Assembly: GCA_905206455.1 (NCBI GenBank)
Contig: CAJLHL010000001.1
Coordinates: forward strand, 5,648-69,647
Origin: an uncultured Eubacteriales bacterium
GTDB lineage: Bacteria > Bacillota > Clostridia > Peptostreptococcales > Anaerovoracaceae
Length of the DNA: 64,000 nucleotides
Direction of reading: 5' to 3'
Part shown: piece by piece, positions 45,901 to 55,163 of the stretch
How the letters are laid out: every line of letters starts with the position of its first letter
Position numbering within the stretch: the stretch's first letter is position 1
Notes under the pieces: model-generated
Databases searched by the model: none
What the model saw: only the letters and a program-made list of their open reading frames with translations
Told to the model about the DNA's origin: nothing
Made by a program: the position numbers and the translations under genes

Positions 45901-46258
45901 GATATTGAAAGAAACTATGTTAGACAATATTTTAATGAGGAACAGGATACCGCTGTATCCGCCGGGGCGGAAAGCGGCGGAGGTATCGTCGTGATACCCG
46001 TTGTCCGGAATTTCGGCGGCAGGCCGCAGTCTGGTGTGTTATCCGGAAATGGGACTTTCCGCGGGAAGGGGCAGGCAGTCCCGGATTTTAACAGTATAGA
46101 TTTTGTGAAACCGCAGATCTGCGGATTTTGCGGTATTTCACGGGAAGATAAGCGGGCCGGGGCTTCAGGAGCTTTTTCGGCCGGAGGGATTTTGCGGAAG
46201 CCGTCCGGCAGAGGCACAGGAGCGGTAAAACGGCCGGAGAAGAAAGGAGTATAGTCTT
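45901..46258 (+). other. Long GC-rich leader upstream of the flavodiiron gene
   Basis: About 350 nt between the likely start site and the gene. It holds a perfect 14-bp palindrome CCGCAGATCTGCGG (46111-46124). An 87-codon GTG frame (45991-46254) crosses it, but it has no recognisable family, so I do not call it a gene. Confidence 0.35.
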
Positions 46259-48769
46259 ATGGATTACAAGAAGCTGAATGACAGTCTGTATTGGACAGGG
46301 GTTCTGGACAAAGATCTCCGCGTATTCGACATTATCATGTACACGGAATTCGGTACGACGTACAATTCCTATGTTTTAAAGGGAAGTGAGAAGACCGCCC
46401 TGTTTGAGAGCGCGAAGGCGAAATTCTTCGACGATTATCTGGAGACATTAACCCAGATTACGCCGATCGAGGATATCGAATATATCATCGTGGATCACAC
46501 GGAGCCGGATCATGCGGGCAGCGTGGAGAAACTGCTGGAAATCAATCCAACGATCAAAGTTGTGGGTTCCGCTACGGCGATCACCTTCCTTCAGCATATC
46601 GTCAACAGAGATTTCTATTCTGTAGTGGTGGATGATGGAGATACTCTCAGTCTGGGTGATAAGACGATCCGTTTTTACTCAGTGCCGAGTCTTCACTGGC
46701 CGGATACGATCTACTCCTATATCGAGGAGGACGGCGTTCTCGTGACCTGCGATTCCTTCGGTTCCCACTATGCTCATGACGGAATTCTCCGGAGTACGGT
46801 TACCGATTACGAAGGGTATATGAGAGCGACAAAATATTATTTTGACAACATTCTCGGCCCGTTTAAACAGCCTCATATGGCAAACGCGCTGAAGCTGGTG
46901 AGAGAAGAACTGAAGCCTGTGATGATTTGTCCGGGACATGGTCCTGTGCTGGACAGTGATCTGGAAGATCTCTATGAGAAGTATGAGGAATGGTGCGGAC
47001 AGCCGGCGGAAAATCAGCCGAAGAAAGTAGTGATTCCTTATGTCAGCGCTTATGGATATACGGCACAGTTAGCGGAAAAGATCGCCGAAGGCGTGAGATC
47101 TGCCGGGGATTTTGAAGTGAAGCTGTACGATATGGTGACCGCTTCGAAAGATGAGGTTCTCGGAGAAATTGCCGGAGCGGACGGAATCCTCTTCGGGACA
47201 CCGACGATCCTTCAGGAAGCGCTCAATCCGATCTGGGATCTGACCATCAACATGTATCCTCCGGTGCATAACGGAAAATATGCGGCGGCTTTCGGAAGCT
47301 ACGGCTGGAGCGGCGAAGCGGTGCCTCATCTCACCGAACGTCTGAAGCAGCTGGGTCTGAAAGTGATGGAAGGTCTGAGAGTGAGACTCAAGCCCGATGA
47401 AAGAGATCTGATCGACGCTTACGATTTCGGCTGCGGCTTCGGTTACTTTATGCAGGAAAAAGAACCTCTCAAAGCCATCGAAGGCACAGGATTCGTGAAG
47501 TGCATGGTCTGCGGCGCCGTTTTCGACGCATCTGTCACTATCTGCCCGACCTGCGGCGTAGGGGCGGAAAACTTTGTGCCGGTACAGGTCAATGACGTAA
47601 CATACAGCAACGACACCGAAAACCGTTATGTCATTCTCGGTGCGGGTACCGCGGCGCTCAGTGCGGCCACCGCCATCAGAGAAAGAGACGCTTCCGGTTC
47701 GATCCTCATGATTTCCGAAGAAGCGGAGCTGCCGTATAACCGTCCGATGCTGACGAAAAATATGTTTGCGGGTCCGGAGCCGAAAGTCTTCACGATTCAC
47801 GATAAAGCCTGGTACGAGGAACAGCGGATCGAGCTGATATTCGGAAAGAAGATCGTATCTCTGGATCCTTCCGCGAAGAAGGTCGTCATGGAGGACGGTC
47901 AGGTTTATGAATATGACAAGTGCATCTATGCTCTCGGTTCTCATTTCTTCGTTCCTCCGTTTGAAGGACATCAGGATGAGAGAGTGACGACGATTCGCAC
48001 TCTAACGGACATCGCCAAGGCGGCGGAATTCCTGAAAGACGGTAAGCAGGCTGTGGTCATCGGCGGCGGTGTCGTCGGTCTGGAAGCAGCCTGGGAACTG
48101 AAAAAATATCAGTGTGACGTAACGATTCTCGAGGCGATGCCGTCACTGATGTCAAATAAACTGGATTCCTCCGCATCTCATATGCTTCAGGAGATCTTTG
48201 AGGCAAACGGCATCCGCATTCTGGCGGGCGCTTCTACAAAGAAGTTTGAAGACAGAAAGATCTATCTTGAAGACGGTACTGTGATTCCGGCGGATCTGGT
48301 GGTAGTATCCTGCGGCGTTCGCGCCAACAGCGCGATTGCAGCGGATGCGGGAGTGGAAATCGGCAGAGCGATTCTCGTCAACGACAGGATGGAGACGAAT
48401 ATTCCGGATCTGTATGCGGCGGGCGATTGTGTGGAATTTGAAGGCATGAACTATGCGCTGTGGCCGGAAGCGACAGATCAGGGAGAGACCGCAGGTGCGA
48501 ATGCCTGCGGCGACGAAGCGCACTACCAGTCTCAGATCTTCGGCATGACGATGCATGTGGCGAATACAGAACTCTACGCCATCGGAAAAACGGCGGGTGC
48601 AGAACCGTTCCGTACGGTGGAATTCAGGGATCCGGTGAGAAATACGCTGAAGAAGTATTTCTTCCTGAACAATATTCTCTGCGGCGTGACACTCATCGGA
48701 GATACGAGGGATATGATTAAAGTTACGGATCAGGTGAACCGAAAGACACCTTTTAACGAAATTTTCTGA
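46259..48769 (+). CDS. Class F flavodiiron protein: O2/NO reductase fused to rubredoxin-like and NADH:rubredoxin reductase domains
   Basis: A protein of 836 residues. A beta-lactamase-like diiron domain (about 1-250) has His80, Glu82, Asp84, His85, His146, Asp165 and His227, the complete ligand set. A flavodoxin domain follows (about 256-400, SAYGYTAQLAEKI). A short rubredoxin-like knuckle has Cys415, Cys418, Cys429 and Cys432. A FAD/NAD-binding reductase fills about 456-836 (VILGAGTAALSAA, VVIGGGVVGLEAAWEL, LYAAGDCVE). One polypeptide can thus carry electrons from NAD(P)H to reduce O2 to water or NO to N2O, protecting an anaerobe. AAAGGAG precedes the ATG. Confidence 0.95.
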   Translation: MDYKKLNDSLYWTGVLDKDLRVFDIIMYTEFGTTYNSYVLKGSEKTALFESAKAKFFDDYLETLTQITPIEDIEYIIVDHTEPDHAGSVEKLLEINPTIKVVGSATAITFLQHIVNRDFYSVVVDDGDTLSLGDKTIRFYSVPSLHWPDTIYSYIEEDGVLVTCDSFGSHYAHDGILRSTVTDYEGYMRATKYYFDNILGPFKQPHMANALKLVREELKPVMICPGHGPVLDSDLEDLYEKYEEWCGQPAENQPKKVVIPYVSAYGYTAQLAEKIAEGVRSAGDFEVKLYDMVTASKDEVLGEIAGADGILFGTPTILQEALNPIWDLTINMYPPVHNGKYAAAFGSYGWSGEAVPHLTERLKQLGLKVMEGLRVRLKPDERDLIDAYDFGCGFGYFMQEKEPLKAIEGTGFVKCMVCGAVFDASVTICPTCGVGAENFVPVQVNDVTYSNDTENRYVILGAGTAALSAATAIRERDASGSILMISEEAELPYNRPMLTKNMFAGPEPKVFTIHDKAWYEEQRIELIFGKKIVSLDPSAKKVVMEDGQVYEYDKCIYALGSHFFVPPFEGHQDERVTTIRTLTDIAKAAEFLKDGKQAVVIGGGVVGLEAAWELKKYQCDVTILEAMPSLMSNKLDSSASHMLQEIFEANGIRILAGASTKKFEDRKIYLEDGTVIPADLVVVSCGVRANSAIAADAGVEIGRAILVNDRMETNIPDLYAAGDCVEFEGMNYALWPEATDQGETAGANACGDEAHYQSQIFGMTMHVANTELYAIGKTAGAEPFRTVEFRDPVRNTLKKYFFLNNILCGVTLIGDTRDMIKVTDQVNRKTPFNEIF

Positions 48770-49301
48770 GAACGGAGCGATTCTCCTTTCCCCGGTGATT
48801 AGAGCGCGGGGGGATAGCGGTGATGAAAAATCGCTTTTCAGAGCCGGCGGCGTTTTTTCTCCGCAGGCGAAATAAAAAATTGTGGCAGCGTGCCTTTAGG
48901 CCCGGCGGTTTGCAGGAAAGATGCAGTCCGGGCTTAGCCGGCGCTGTATGCATACTCTGAACAAACAGGTCTGACGGCGTTTCGCTGTAAGTGGAATGCT
49001 TGAACAGAGGCAGAAATGATACGGTGAAAAAGCGGTGAAATCTCTCGAAGAGGTTTCACCGTTTTTCGCGCATTGTTCTCAGATAAGATCTGAAAAGAGA
49101 TCCGAAGAAGGGAAAAATTATTTCCCGCGGTTCCGTGATCAAATTGAATCCTGTCCGTCAGCAGGATATAATAGATTTGATGGCTGTGCAGAACAATCAA
49201 AGGGCCGAGGACTCGGATCCGGGAGAACGTCAGAGGAACAGAATCTCTGATGCGGGCAGGCAGCTTTTACGAGAGCAGCCCGGTCTGCGGAAAGGAAGAG
49301 A
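48770..49301 (+). other. Intergenic region before nrdG with a terminator
   Basis: A terminator hairpin CGGTGAAA (49033-49040) with TTTCACCG (49054-49061) and five T ends transcription coming from upstream. A second hairpin (GCCCGG near 48900 with CCGGGC near 48930) has no T run. No gene and no cobalamin riboswitch (B12 box) is visible. Confidence 0.6.
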
Positions 49302-49826
49302 ATGATGGGAAACGAAATTGAGCTGAAAATCGCAGGAGTCATAGATGAATCCATCGTGGACGGGCCGGGAATCCGCTATGTCGTCTTCGTACAGGGCTGT
49401 CCGCATCACTGTGAGGGCTGTCATAATCCGCAGACACATGATTTCTCAGGCGGACAGACCGCCGATATCCCGGGGATTCTCGGGGAGATCGACCGGGACC
49501 CCATGATTTCCGGCGTGACTTTCAGCGGAGGAGAACCTTTCTGCCAGGCGCGGCAGCTCTGTGCTCTGGCGGATGAAATCAAACGCAGAAAAAAGGATCT
49601 GTTGATTTATTCCGGATATACTTATGAACAGCTGACGGAAATGGCGGAGGGGGATCAGGCGGTGGCGCATCTGCTGAATACGGCAGACCGTCTGATCGAC
49701 GGTCCTTTCCTCATGGAACAGAGAGATCTGGAGCTTCCTTTCCGGGGAAGCCGGAATCAGAGATACATCGATTTGGCCCGATCCCGGGCAGCGGGAGAGG
49801 TCGTGCCGGCGGATGAACAGATATAA
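49302..49826 (+). CDS. nrdG: Anaerobic ribonucleotide reductase activating protein
   Basis: A protein of 174 residues, a radical SAM enzyme that installs the glycyl radical on NrdD. The cluster motif reads CPHHCEGCHN (CxxxCxxC, about residues 31-40), preceded by DGPGIRYVVFVQGC, and SGGEPFCQ is the SAM-binding motif. Tandem ATGs at 49302 and 49305 follow AAAGGAAG. Its stop overlaps cbiD by 14 nt, so it is translationally coupled to the cobalamin cluster rather than to nrdD. Confidence 0.94.
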   Translation: MMGNEIELKIAGVIDESIVDGPGIRYVVFVQGCPHHCEGCHNPQTHDFSGGQTADIPGILGEIDRDPMISGVTFSGGEPFCQARQLCALADEIKRRKKDLLIYSGYTYEQLTEMAEGDQAVAHLLNTADRLIDGPFLMEQRDLELPFRGSRNQRYIDLARSRAAGEVVPADEQI

Positions 49827-51192
49827 ATTCAGAGACGGCAGGCAGCTTCGCTGCGGGTACACCACGGGAACCTGTGCCGCAGCGGCGGCGGAGGCTGCAG
49901 CCGGATTTCTGCTGACGGGAAAAAAGACGCCGTCTGTTTCGATCCTTCTTCCTGCGGGTAGTACGGCGGAGCTTTCCGTGGAATTTTCCGAACTGGAATA
50001 CGGGGAAGAATTCCAGTTCGCGGCAGCCGGGGCAAGTCTGCCGGCCGACGCCGAACAGAACCGGAAAATTTTTAACGGCGTTTCGCCGGCTTTCCGTTCC
50101 GCCGGGAAAATTACGGGCAGTACCGGAGCGAGATGGAATTCCAATGCGGAGAAACGTGCGATGGCGGCTGTCTGCGGCGTGAGAAAAGACGCGGGAGATG
50201 ACGCGGATATCACCGACGGGATGCTGATCTGTGCCAGAGTGCGACTGACGGACCGGAATTTTTTCGCAGGAGAAGAGAGAACGTCTTTTTCGCAGGAAGA
50301 GAAAGACGGCATTTTTATCACCGGCGGTGACGGCGTCGGCCGGGTGACGAAGCCGGGATTGGATCAGCCGGTGGGAGCGGCAGCGGTCAATACCGTCCCG
50401 CGGCGCATGATATCCGACGCGGTGAAGAAGATCTGTGACAGAGAAGGTTACGACGGTATGGTTTTCGTGGAAATTTTTGTTCCCGGGGGCGCGGAGGCGG
50501 CGAAAAAGACGTTTAATCCTCTTCTGGGAATCGAGGGGGGAATCTCGATTCTGGGAACCAGCGGAATTGTGGAGCCGATGAGCGACAGCGCTGTCGTCGA
50601 AACCATCCGGGCGGAGATCCGTGTGAAAGCGCGGGAAAGAGGAAATTTTCCGGAAAAAGCAACTGAATTTCCCGTTTGTCTGGCGGCCGTACCGGGGAAT
50701 TACGGGATGAAATTCGCCTGTGAAGAACTGGCAATTTCGGAAGACAGGATCGTAAAGTGCAGCAATTTTATCGGCGATATGCTGAATGCCTGCTGGGAAT
50801 ACCGGCTTTCCGGAATTCTTCTCATCGGCAATGCCGGCAAGCTGATCAAGCTGACCTCCGGCGTGATGAACACCCATTCTTCTCACGCAGATGCCAGAAT
50901 CGAGACGGTGATCGCCTGCAGTCTGGCGGCGGGAGCGTCTTTGGATCTCCTGCGGCAGATCAGCGGATGCGTGACGACAGAAGCGGCGTTTTCTCTTTTG
51001 TATAAAGAAGGGCTTGCACAGAAAACGATGGATATCGCGGCTGAGCGTGCGGCGGCTCATATGGCGCGCCGTGTGAGAGATCAGCTGAAAACAGGAGTTA
51101 TTCTCTTTTCTTCCTCCTCCGGAATCGCCTCTTTCGGAGGGGCGGCAAAGGGGCTTTTGGAAGAACTGAGAAAGCGGGAAAGGAACAGATAG
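49813..51192 (+). CDS. cbiD: Cobalt-precorrin-5B (C1)-methyltransferase
   Basis: A protein of 459 residues. It methylates C1 of cobalt-precorrin-5B in the anaerobic corrin pathway. The N-terminus LRCGYTTGTCAAAAAEAAAGFLL, the block KDAGDDADITDG, the block DGVGRVTKPGLDQPVG, and NPLLGIEGGISILGTSGIVEPMS are diagnostic. It is about 80 residues longer than usual: a hydrophilic insert lies between GEEFQF (about residue 66) and KDAGDD (about 131). It begins inside nrdG and ends 1 nt before cbiF. Confidence 0.92.
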   Translation: MNRYKFRDGRQLRCGYTTGTCAAAAAEAAAGFLLTGKKTPSVSILLPAGSTAELSVEFSELEYGEEFQFAAAGASLPADAEQNRKIFNGVSPAFRSAGKITGSTGARWNSNAEKRAMAAVCGVRKDAGDDADITDGMLICARVRLTDRNFFAGEERTSFSQEEKDGIFITGGDGVGRVTKPGLDQPVGAAAVNTVPRRMISDAVKKICDREGYDGMVFVEIFVPGGAEAAKKTFNPLLGIEGGISILGTSGIVEPMSDSAVVETIRAEIRVKARERGNFPEKATEFPVCLAAVPGNYGMKFACEELAISEDRIVKCSNFIGDMLNACWEYRLSGILLIGNAGKLIKLTSGVMNTHSSHADARIETVIACSLAAGASLDLLRQISGCVTTEAAFSLLYKEGLAQKTMDIAAERAAAHMARRVRDQLKTGVILFSSSSGIASFGGAAKGLLEELRKRERNR

Positions 51193-51193
51193 A

Positions 51194-51997
51194 ATGTCAG
51201 CAGCAATCGTACATTTTGTGGGCGCGGGAAGCGGCGCGCCGGATCTGATCACCGTCAGGGGCATGCGTTTGCTTCAGGAAGCGAAAGTCATCGTCTATGC
51301 CGGATCTCTGGTTAATCCGCAGCTGCTGCAGTACGCCCCGAAAGACTGTGAAATTCACGACAGCGCTTATCTCCACCTGGATCAGGTGATCGATATTCTC
51401 AGCCGTTCTGCGAAACGGGGACAGAATACCGTGCGCCTGCATACCGGCGACCCGTCGATTTACGGGGCCGTACGCGAGCAGATCGATCGGCTGGCGCAGT
51501 TAGGCATCGACAGCGACGTGTGTCCGGGAGTCAGCAGTTTTCAGGGCGCGGCGGCCAGTCTGAAAGCGGAATATACGCTTCCCGGAGTGTCGCAGACGGT
51601 GATTCTCACGCGCCTCGAAGGCAGGACACCGGTGCCGGATAGAGAGAATTTGCGGGAGCTTGCAGCCCATGGCGCATCGATGGCGGTATTTCTAAGCATT
51701 TCGATGGCGGATCGGCTGCAGGAAGAACTGCTGGCCTCCGGGGGTTATGATGAGGATACGCCCTGTGCGGTGGTATATAAGGCTACGTGGAAGGAAGAAA
51801 AGAAATTTGTCACGCGGCTGGGAGAGCTGGCGGAGACAGTGAAAAGTAACGATATCACGAAAACGGCGATCCTGCTGATCGGCGGTTTTCTCGGCGGAGA
51901 ATACAGTCTGTCGAAGTTATACGACAGGACGTTTACCACAGAATTCAGAAAGGGACAGGAGGCATGTGTCAGACAGGAGCCCGGCAAAATAAAATAA
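51194..51997 (+). CDS. cbiF: Cobalt-precorrin-4 (C11)-methyltransferase
   Basis: A protein of 267 residues, a SAM-dependent uroporphyrin-III-type methyltransferase. VHFVGAGSGAPDLITVRGMRLL forms the N-terminal SAM site, and LHTGDPSIYGAVREQI and CPGVSSFQGAAASL are class motifs. The IVYAGSLVNPQLL segment is characteristic of CbiF/CobM. It overlaps cbiG by 34 nt, implying coupled translation. Confidence 0.94.
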   Translation: MSAAIVHFVGAGSGAPDLITVRGMRLLQEAKVIVYAGSLVNPQLLQYAPKDCEIHDSAYLHLDQVIDILSRSAKRGQNTVRLHTGDPSIYGAVREQIDRLAQLGIDSDVCPGVSSFQGAAASLKAEYTLPGVSQTVILTRLEGRTPVPDRENLRELAAHGASMAVFLSISMADRLQEELLASGGYDEDTPCAVVYKATWKEEKKFVTRLGELAETVKSNDITKTAILLIGGFLGGEYSLSKLYDRTFTTEFRKGQEACVRQEPGKIK

Positions 51998-53220
51998 CGC
52001 CGGAAAGAAAATGCGGCGGACGCGATGTGATTTACGCTGTATCGGTGGCGTTTACCGACAGAGGCAAACTTCTGAGCCGAAAAGCTGAGGATGCCTGCCG
52101 GAGACGGGCGGACCGGGAAATTCTGTGGAGAGATCTGACGGAGATCGATGAAGAAACGTTTCGGAATGCGGACGTGATTTTCTTTTTCTGCGCCTCCGGG
52201 ATCGCTGTGCGAAAAATTGCGCCGTTTCTCGCAGACAAAACATCGGATCCGGCCGTTCTGGTCATCGGAGAGGAGGGAAGCTATGTGATCTCTCTCCTGT
52301 CCGGTCATCTGGGCGGAGCAAACCGCTGGACGCGGGAGATCGCGGGTATTTTGGGCGCGCAGCCTGTCATCACCACTGCGACCGACGGAAGGAAACTGCC
52401 TTCCATCGATCTCTGGGCTTCAAAATGCGGATTGTCGATAGACGATATAAAGCTGGCGAAGCGGGTGACGGCGTATCTGCTGAAGGAGAACAGTAAATCC
52501 GGCTGTTTGGAAACTGCGGATTTTCCGTATCTTTTCGATCAGCCGGATTCCCGCTGTTCGTCCGCGGAGGCGAGTCTTCTGCCGGCTGCCGCCGGAAAGA
52601 TCGCCTCTGCCTTGAGAAACGAAAGAGTCGGAGAGGAAGTCTCCTCTTCGGGTTTTCCTGACAAAGAATACGGCAGGGCGGGAGAAAGAGCGCAATACGC
52701 CATCTGCATTACAGAGAATCTTCAGCTGTTCTGCGGCGAAAATACTCTGATTCTGCGGCCGAAACGCTGCGTCCTGGGAGTCGGATGCCGCCGGGGTACA
52801 GATGCGGGAAAGATGAGAGAATTTATCTTTGAGTTCCTGAAACAGAGCGGGATCGATCCCCGGCTGGTCGAACGGATCTGTTCCATCGACCGGAAAAAAG
52901 ACGAGGCTTGTATAAAAACAGCGGCGCGCGCGCTGAATGTTCCTTTTACCGTATTTTCGGCGGAGGAGCTCGCAGCTGTGCCGGGCAGTTTCAGCAGGTC
53001 GGATTTTGTAGAAGAGACCGTGGGAATCGACAATGTCTGCGAGCGGGCCGCGGTCTGCGGCGCCGGTCCGGAGAGCCGGCTGATCGTGAAAAAGACGATT
53101 GCTGACGGTATGACGGCGGCCGCTGCTCTGCGGCCGCCTCTGACGGAGGACGCTCTGATTCTGACACCGGAAGAATGGCTGAAGACAGCGTCGGGGCAGA
53201 TCGAAGATATTGAAAGTTAA
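51964..53220 (+). CDS. cbiG: Cobalt-precorrin-5A hydrolase
   Basis: A protein of 418 residues. CbiG opens the lactone of cobalt-precorrin-5A with loss of acetaldehyde. The N-terminal domain has ADVIFFFCASGIAVRKIAPFL, VISLLSGHLGGANRWTREIA and PVITTATDGRKLPSIDLWA. The C-terminal domain has LGVGCRRGTDAGKMREFI and CSIDRKKDEACI. A linker of about 60 residues between them is unusually long and polar. The ATG at 51964 is close to AGGAGG (one base), so a start at a later codon is possible. Confidence 0.92.
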   Translation: MCQTGARQNKITPERKCGGRDVIYAVSVAFTDRGKLLSRKAEDACRRRADREILWRDLTEIDEETFRNADVIFFFCASGIAVRKIAPFLADKTSDPAVLVIGEEGSYVISLLSGHLGGANRWTREIAGILGAQPVITTATDGRKLPSIDLWASKCGLSIDDIKLAKRVTAYLLKENSKSGCLETADFPYLFDQPDSRCSSAEASLLPAAAGKIASALRNERVGEEVSSSGFPDKEYGRAGERAQYAICITENLQLFCGENTLILRPKRCVLGVGCRRGTDAGKMREFIFEFLKQSGIDPRLVERICSIDRKKDEACIKTAARALNVPFTVFSAEELAAVPGSFSRSDFVEETVGIDNVCERAAVCGAGPESRLIVKKTIADGMTAAAALRPPLTEDALILTPEEWLKTASGQIEDIES

Positions 53221-53525
53221 GCGGCAGAACGATGGAATTTACTTATGTATAGTGTATCGCTGTTTTACGATTTAGCTTTGGCGGGCATCGTCGTATTCAG
53301 GGAAAACACGCAGTAAGACGCAGTATATTATCTGACTGCGAAGAATCAAAATATGCAGAAAAATATCCGGCTGTAAGCCAGACGGAAAGACGATATTATT
53401 TTGTGGCGGACGGAACGGCGGGCGTATCCGGGACAGGGGTCTCGCAGACCGGAAAAAGTGGGATTCAGCGGCGCGCAGGCAGAACAAACGCCGGCAGATC
53501 AGATAGAACGAAAGACAGAAGAGAG
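53221..53525 (+). other. Gap inside the cobalamin cluster, no gene seen
   Basis: This AT-richer stretch between cbiG and the MATE gene shows no riboswitch core and no terminator. The open frame entering from 53403 continues into the MATE gene. Confidence 0.4.
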
Positions 53526-55154
53526 ATGCGTATTATGGAAAAAGAGAGAAAAGGAGAACGGGAAAAAGCGGCGGCAGGCAGAGACAGGAAAAGCCCGTAC
53601 ACGGCGAATGCCGCAGATTCGGAGCAAAAGGAAACGATCTTCTGCGCAGCGGCGGAAGAAAAACCGGAGACAGAAGAAACCCGTTTCTGTGCGGAGAGAA
53701 CCGGAGGAACGGGATTAAAAGAAAAGACTCCGGATACGGCAAAAGGAGGAAATGCGGCGGAAGCAGCGGCTTTGTCCGAGGAACGGAAGGGCGTCGATCT
53801 GGGAACGGGAAGCACAGGCCGTCTGATGCTGCGGCTGGCCGTTCCCGCGGTTACGGCTCAGTTCGTGAGTATGCTGTATAATATCGTAGACCGCATTTAT
53901 ATCGGACATATTCCGGAAGCGGGGTCTGCGCCGCTGACCGGCGTGGGACTTTGTTTTCCTCTGATTACGCTGGTGATGGCATTTTCCTCTCTCGTCTGCG
54001 CAGGCGGAGCGCCGCGGGCTGCTATCCGCATGGGACAGAAAGACGACGGCGGAGCGGAGCGGATTCTTGGGAACTGTTTCAGCTGTCTGCTTCTGACCGC
54101 TGTGATCATCACGGCGGTATATGAGATGGCGGCGGAACCTCTGCTGAATCTTTTCGGCGGAAGCGAAAATACCCTCCCCTACGCGGTAAGCTATATGCGC
54201 ATCTATTCTGTAGGGACGATTTTTGTCATGATTTCGCTGGGCATGAATCTGTTTCTCATGTCTCAGGGATTTTCCGGCATGAGCATGCTGACGACATTGA
54301 TCGGTGCAGTGCTCAATATCCTTTTGGACCCGCTGTTTATCTTTGTCTTTGATATGGGCGTGGAAGGCGCGGCGGTGGCGACTGTCATCAGCCAGGCGGC
54401 GAGCGCTCTATGGGTACTTTTATTCCTGACGGGAAAGCGGACGAAACTGCGTCTGAATAAGACAAATCTGAGACTGCGCAAAGAAATCATCCTGCCTTGC
54501 CTGGCTCTGGGTCTGTCTCCTTTTGTCATGCAGAGCACGGAGAGTCTCCTGAATATCTGTTTTAATGTCAGTCTGATGAAATATGGAGGAGATCTGGCGG
54601 TGGGCGCGATGACGATTATCGCCAGTACGGCGCAGCTGCTGGCGGTGCCTATGATCGGAATCTGCCAGGGCGGTCAGCCGATCATCAGCTATAATTTCGG
54701 CGCGGGAAAAAATCAGAGAGTAAAGAAAGTGGTAAAATGTCAGGTAGCCGCCTGTTTTCTGTATGCGGCGTTTTTCTTCGGAATCGCTATGCTGATACCG
54801 GCGGTGATGGCAGGGATGTTTTCCGGAGACCGGGAACTGGTGGATTATACGGTGCGCTTTATGCGGATTTATCATACGGGGGCTTTCATGATCGGTGTTC
54901 AGATCGGATGTCAGCAGGCATTTATGGCTCTGGGACAGGCGAAGATCAGTCTTCTTATGGCATGTCTCAGGAAACTGATTCTTCTGATTCCTCTGATCTT
55001 TATTCTCCCCGTATTTTTACAGGACGATGTCACGGCTGTATTTCTGGCGGAACCGGTGAGCGACGTGCTTGCGGCGCTGGTAACCGGCATACTGTTTTTC
55101 TCAAAACTTCCGTCGATTTTGAAGAAAGGTCCTTCTGGGCAGGGAGGAGTTTAG
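53526..55154 (+). CDS. MATE family transporter within the cobalamin cluster
   Basis: About 542 residues. A charged, Glu/Lys/Arg-rich extension of about 95 residues precedes the first membrane segment (LGTGSTGRLMLRLAVPAVTAQFVSMLYNIVDRIYIGHIP). Twelve membrane helices in the MATE pattern follow. It is flanked by cbiG and cbiHJ on the same strand, ending 9 nt before cbiHJ, so it is co-transcribed. A role in moving a corrinoid, a lower-ligand base or a drug is possible but not shown. The start is uncertain: ATG 53526 or 53535, or the open frame back to 53403. Confidence 0.85.
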   Translation: MRIMEKERKGEREKAAAGRDRKSPYTANAADSEQKETIFCAAAEEKPETEETRFCAERTGGTGLKEKTPDTAKGGNAAEAAALSEERKGVDLGTGSTGRLMLRLAVPAVTAQFVSMLYNIVDRIYIGHIPEAGSAPLTGVGLCFPLITLVMAFSSLVCAGGAPRAAIRMGQKDDGGAERILGNCFSCLLLTAVIITAVYEMAAEPLLNLFGGSENTLPYAVSYMRIYSVGTIFVMISLGMNLFLMSQGFSGMSMLTTLIGAVLNILLDPLFIFVFDMGVEGAAVATVISQAASALWVLLFLTGKRTKLRLNKTNLRLRKEIILPCLALGLSPFVMQSTESLLNICFNVSLMKYGGDLAVGAMTIIASTAQLLAVPMIGICQGGQPIISYNFGAGKNQRVKKVVKCQVAACFLYAAFFFGIAMLIPAVMAGMFSGDRELVDYTVRFMRIYHTGAFMIGVQIGCQQAFMALGQAKISLLMACLRKLILLIPLIFILPVFLQDDVTAVFLAEPVSDVLAALVTGILFFSKLPSILKKGPSGQGGV

Positions 55155-55163
55155 GATAATTTC

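Noticed and set aside
45991..46254. An 87-codon frame ahead of the flavodiiron gene
   Set aside because: It has a GTG start without a convincing ribosome site and no recognisable family. It crosses a palindrome likely to be a leader element.
48770..49301. Cobalamin riboswitch upstream of the B12 cluster
   Set aside because: No B12 box or CCACT core was found here, nor at 53221-53525 or 58231-58510. Control may lie elsewhere or be different.
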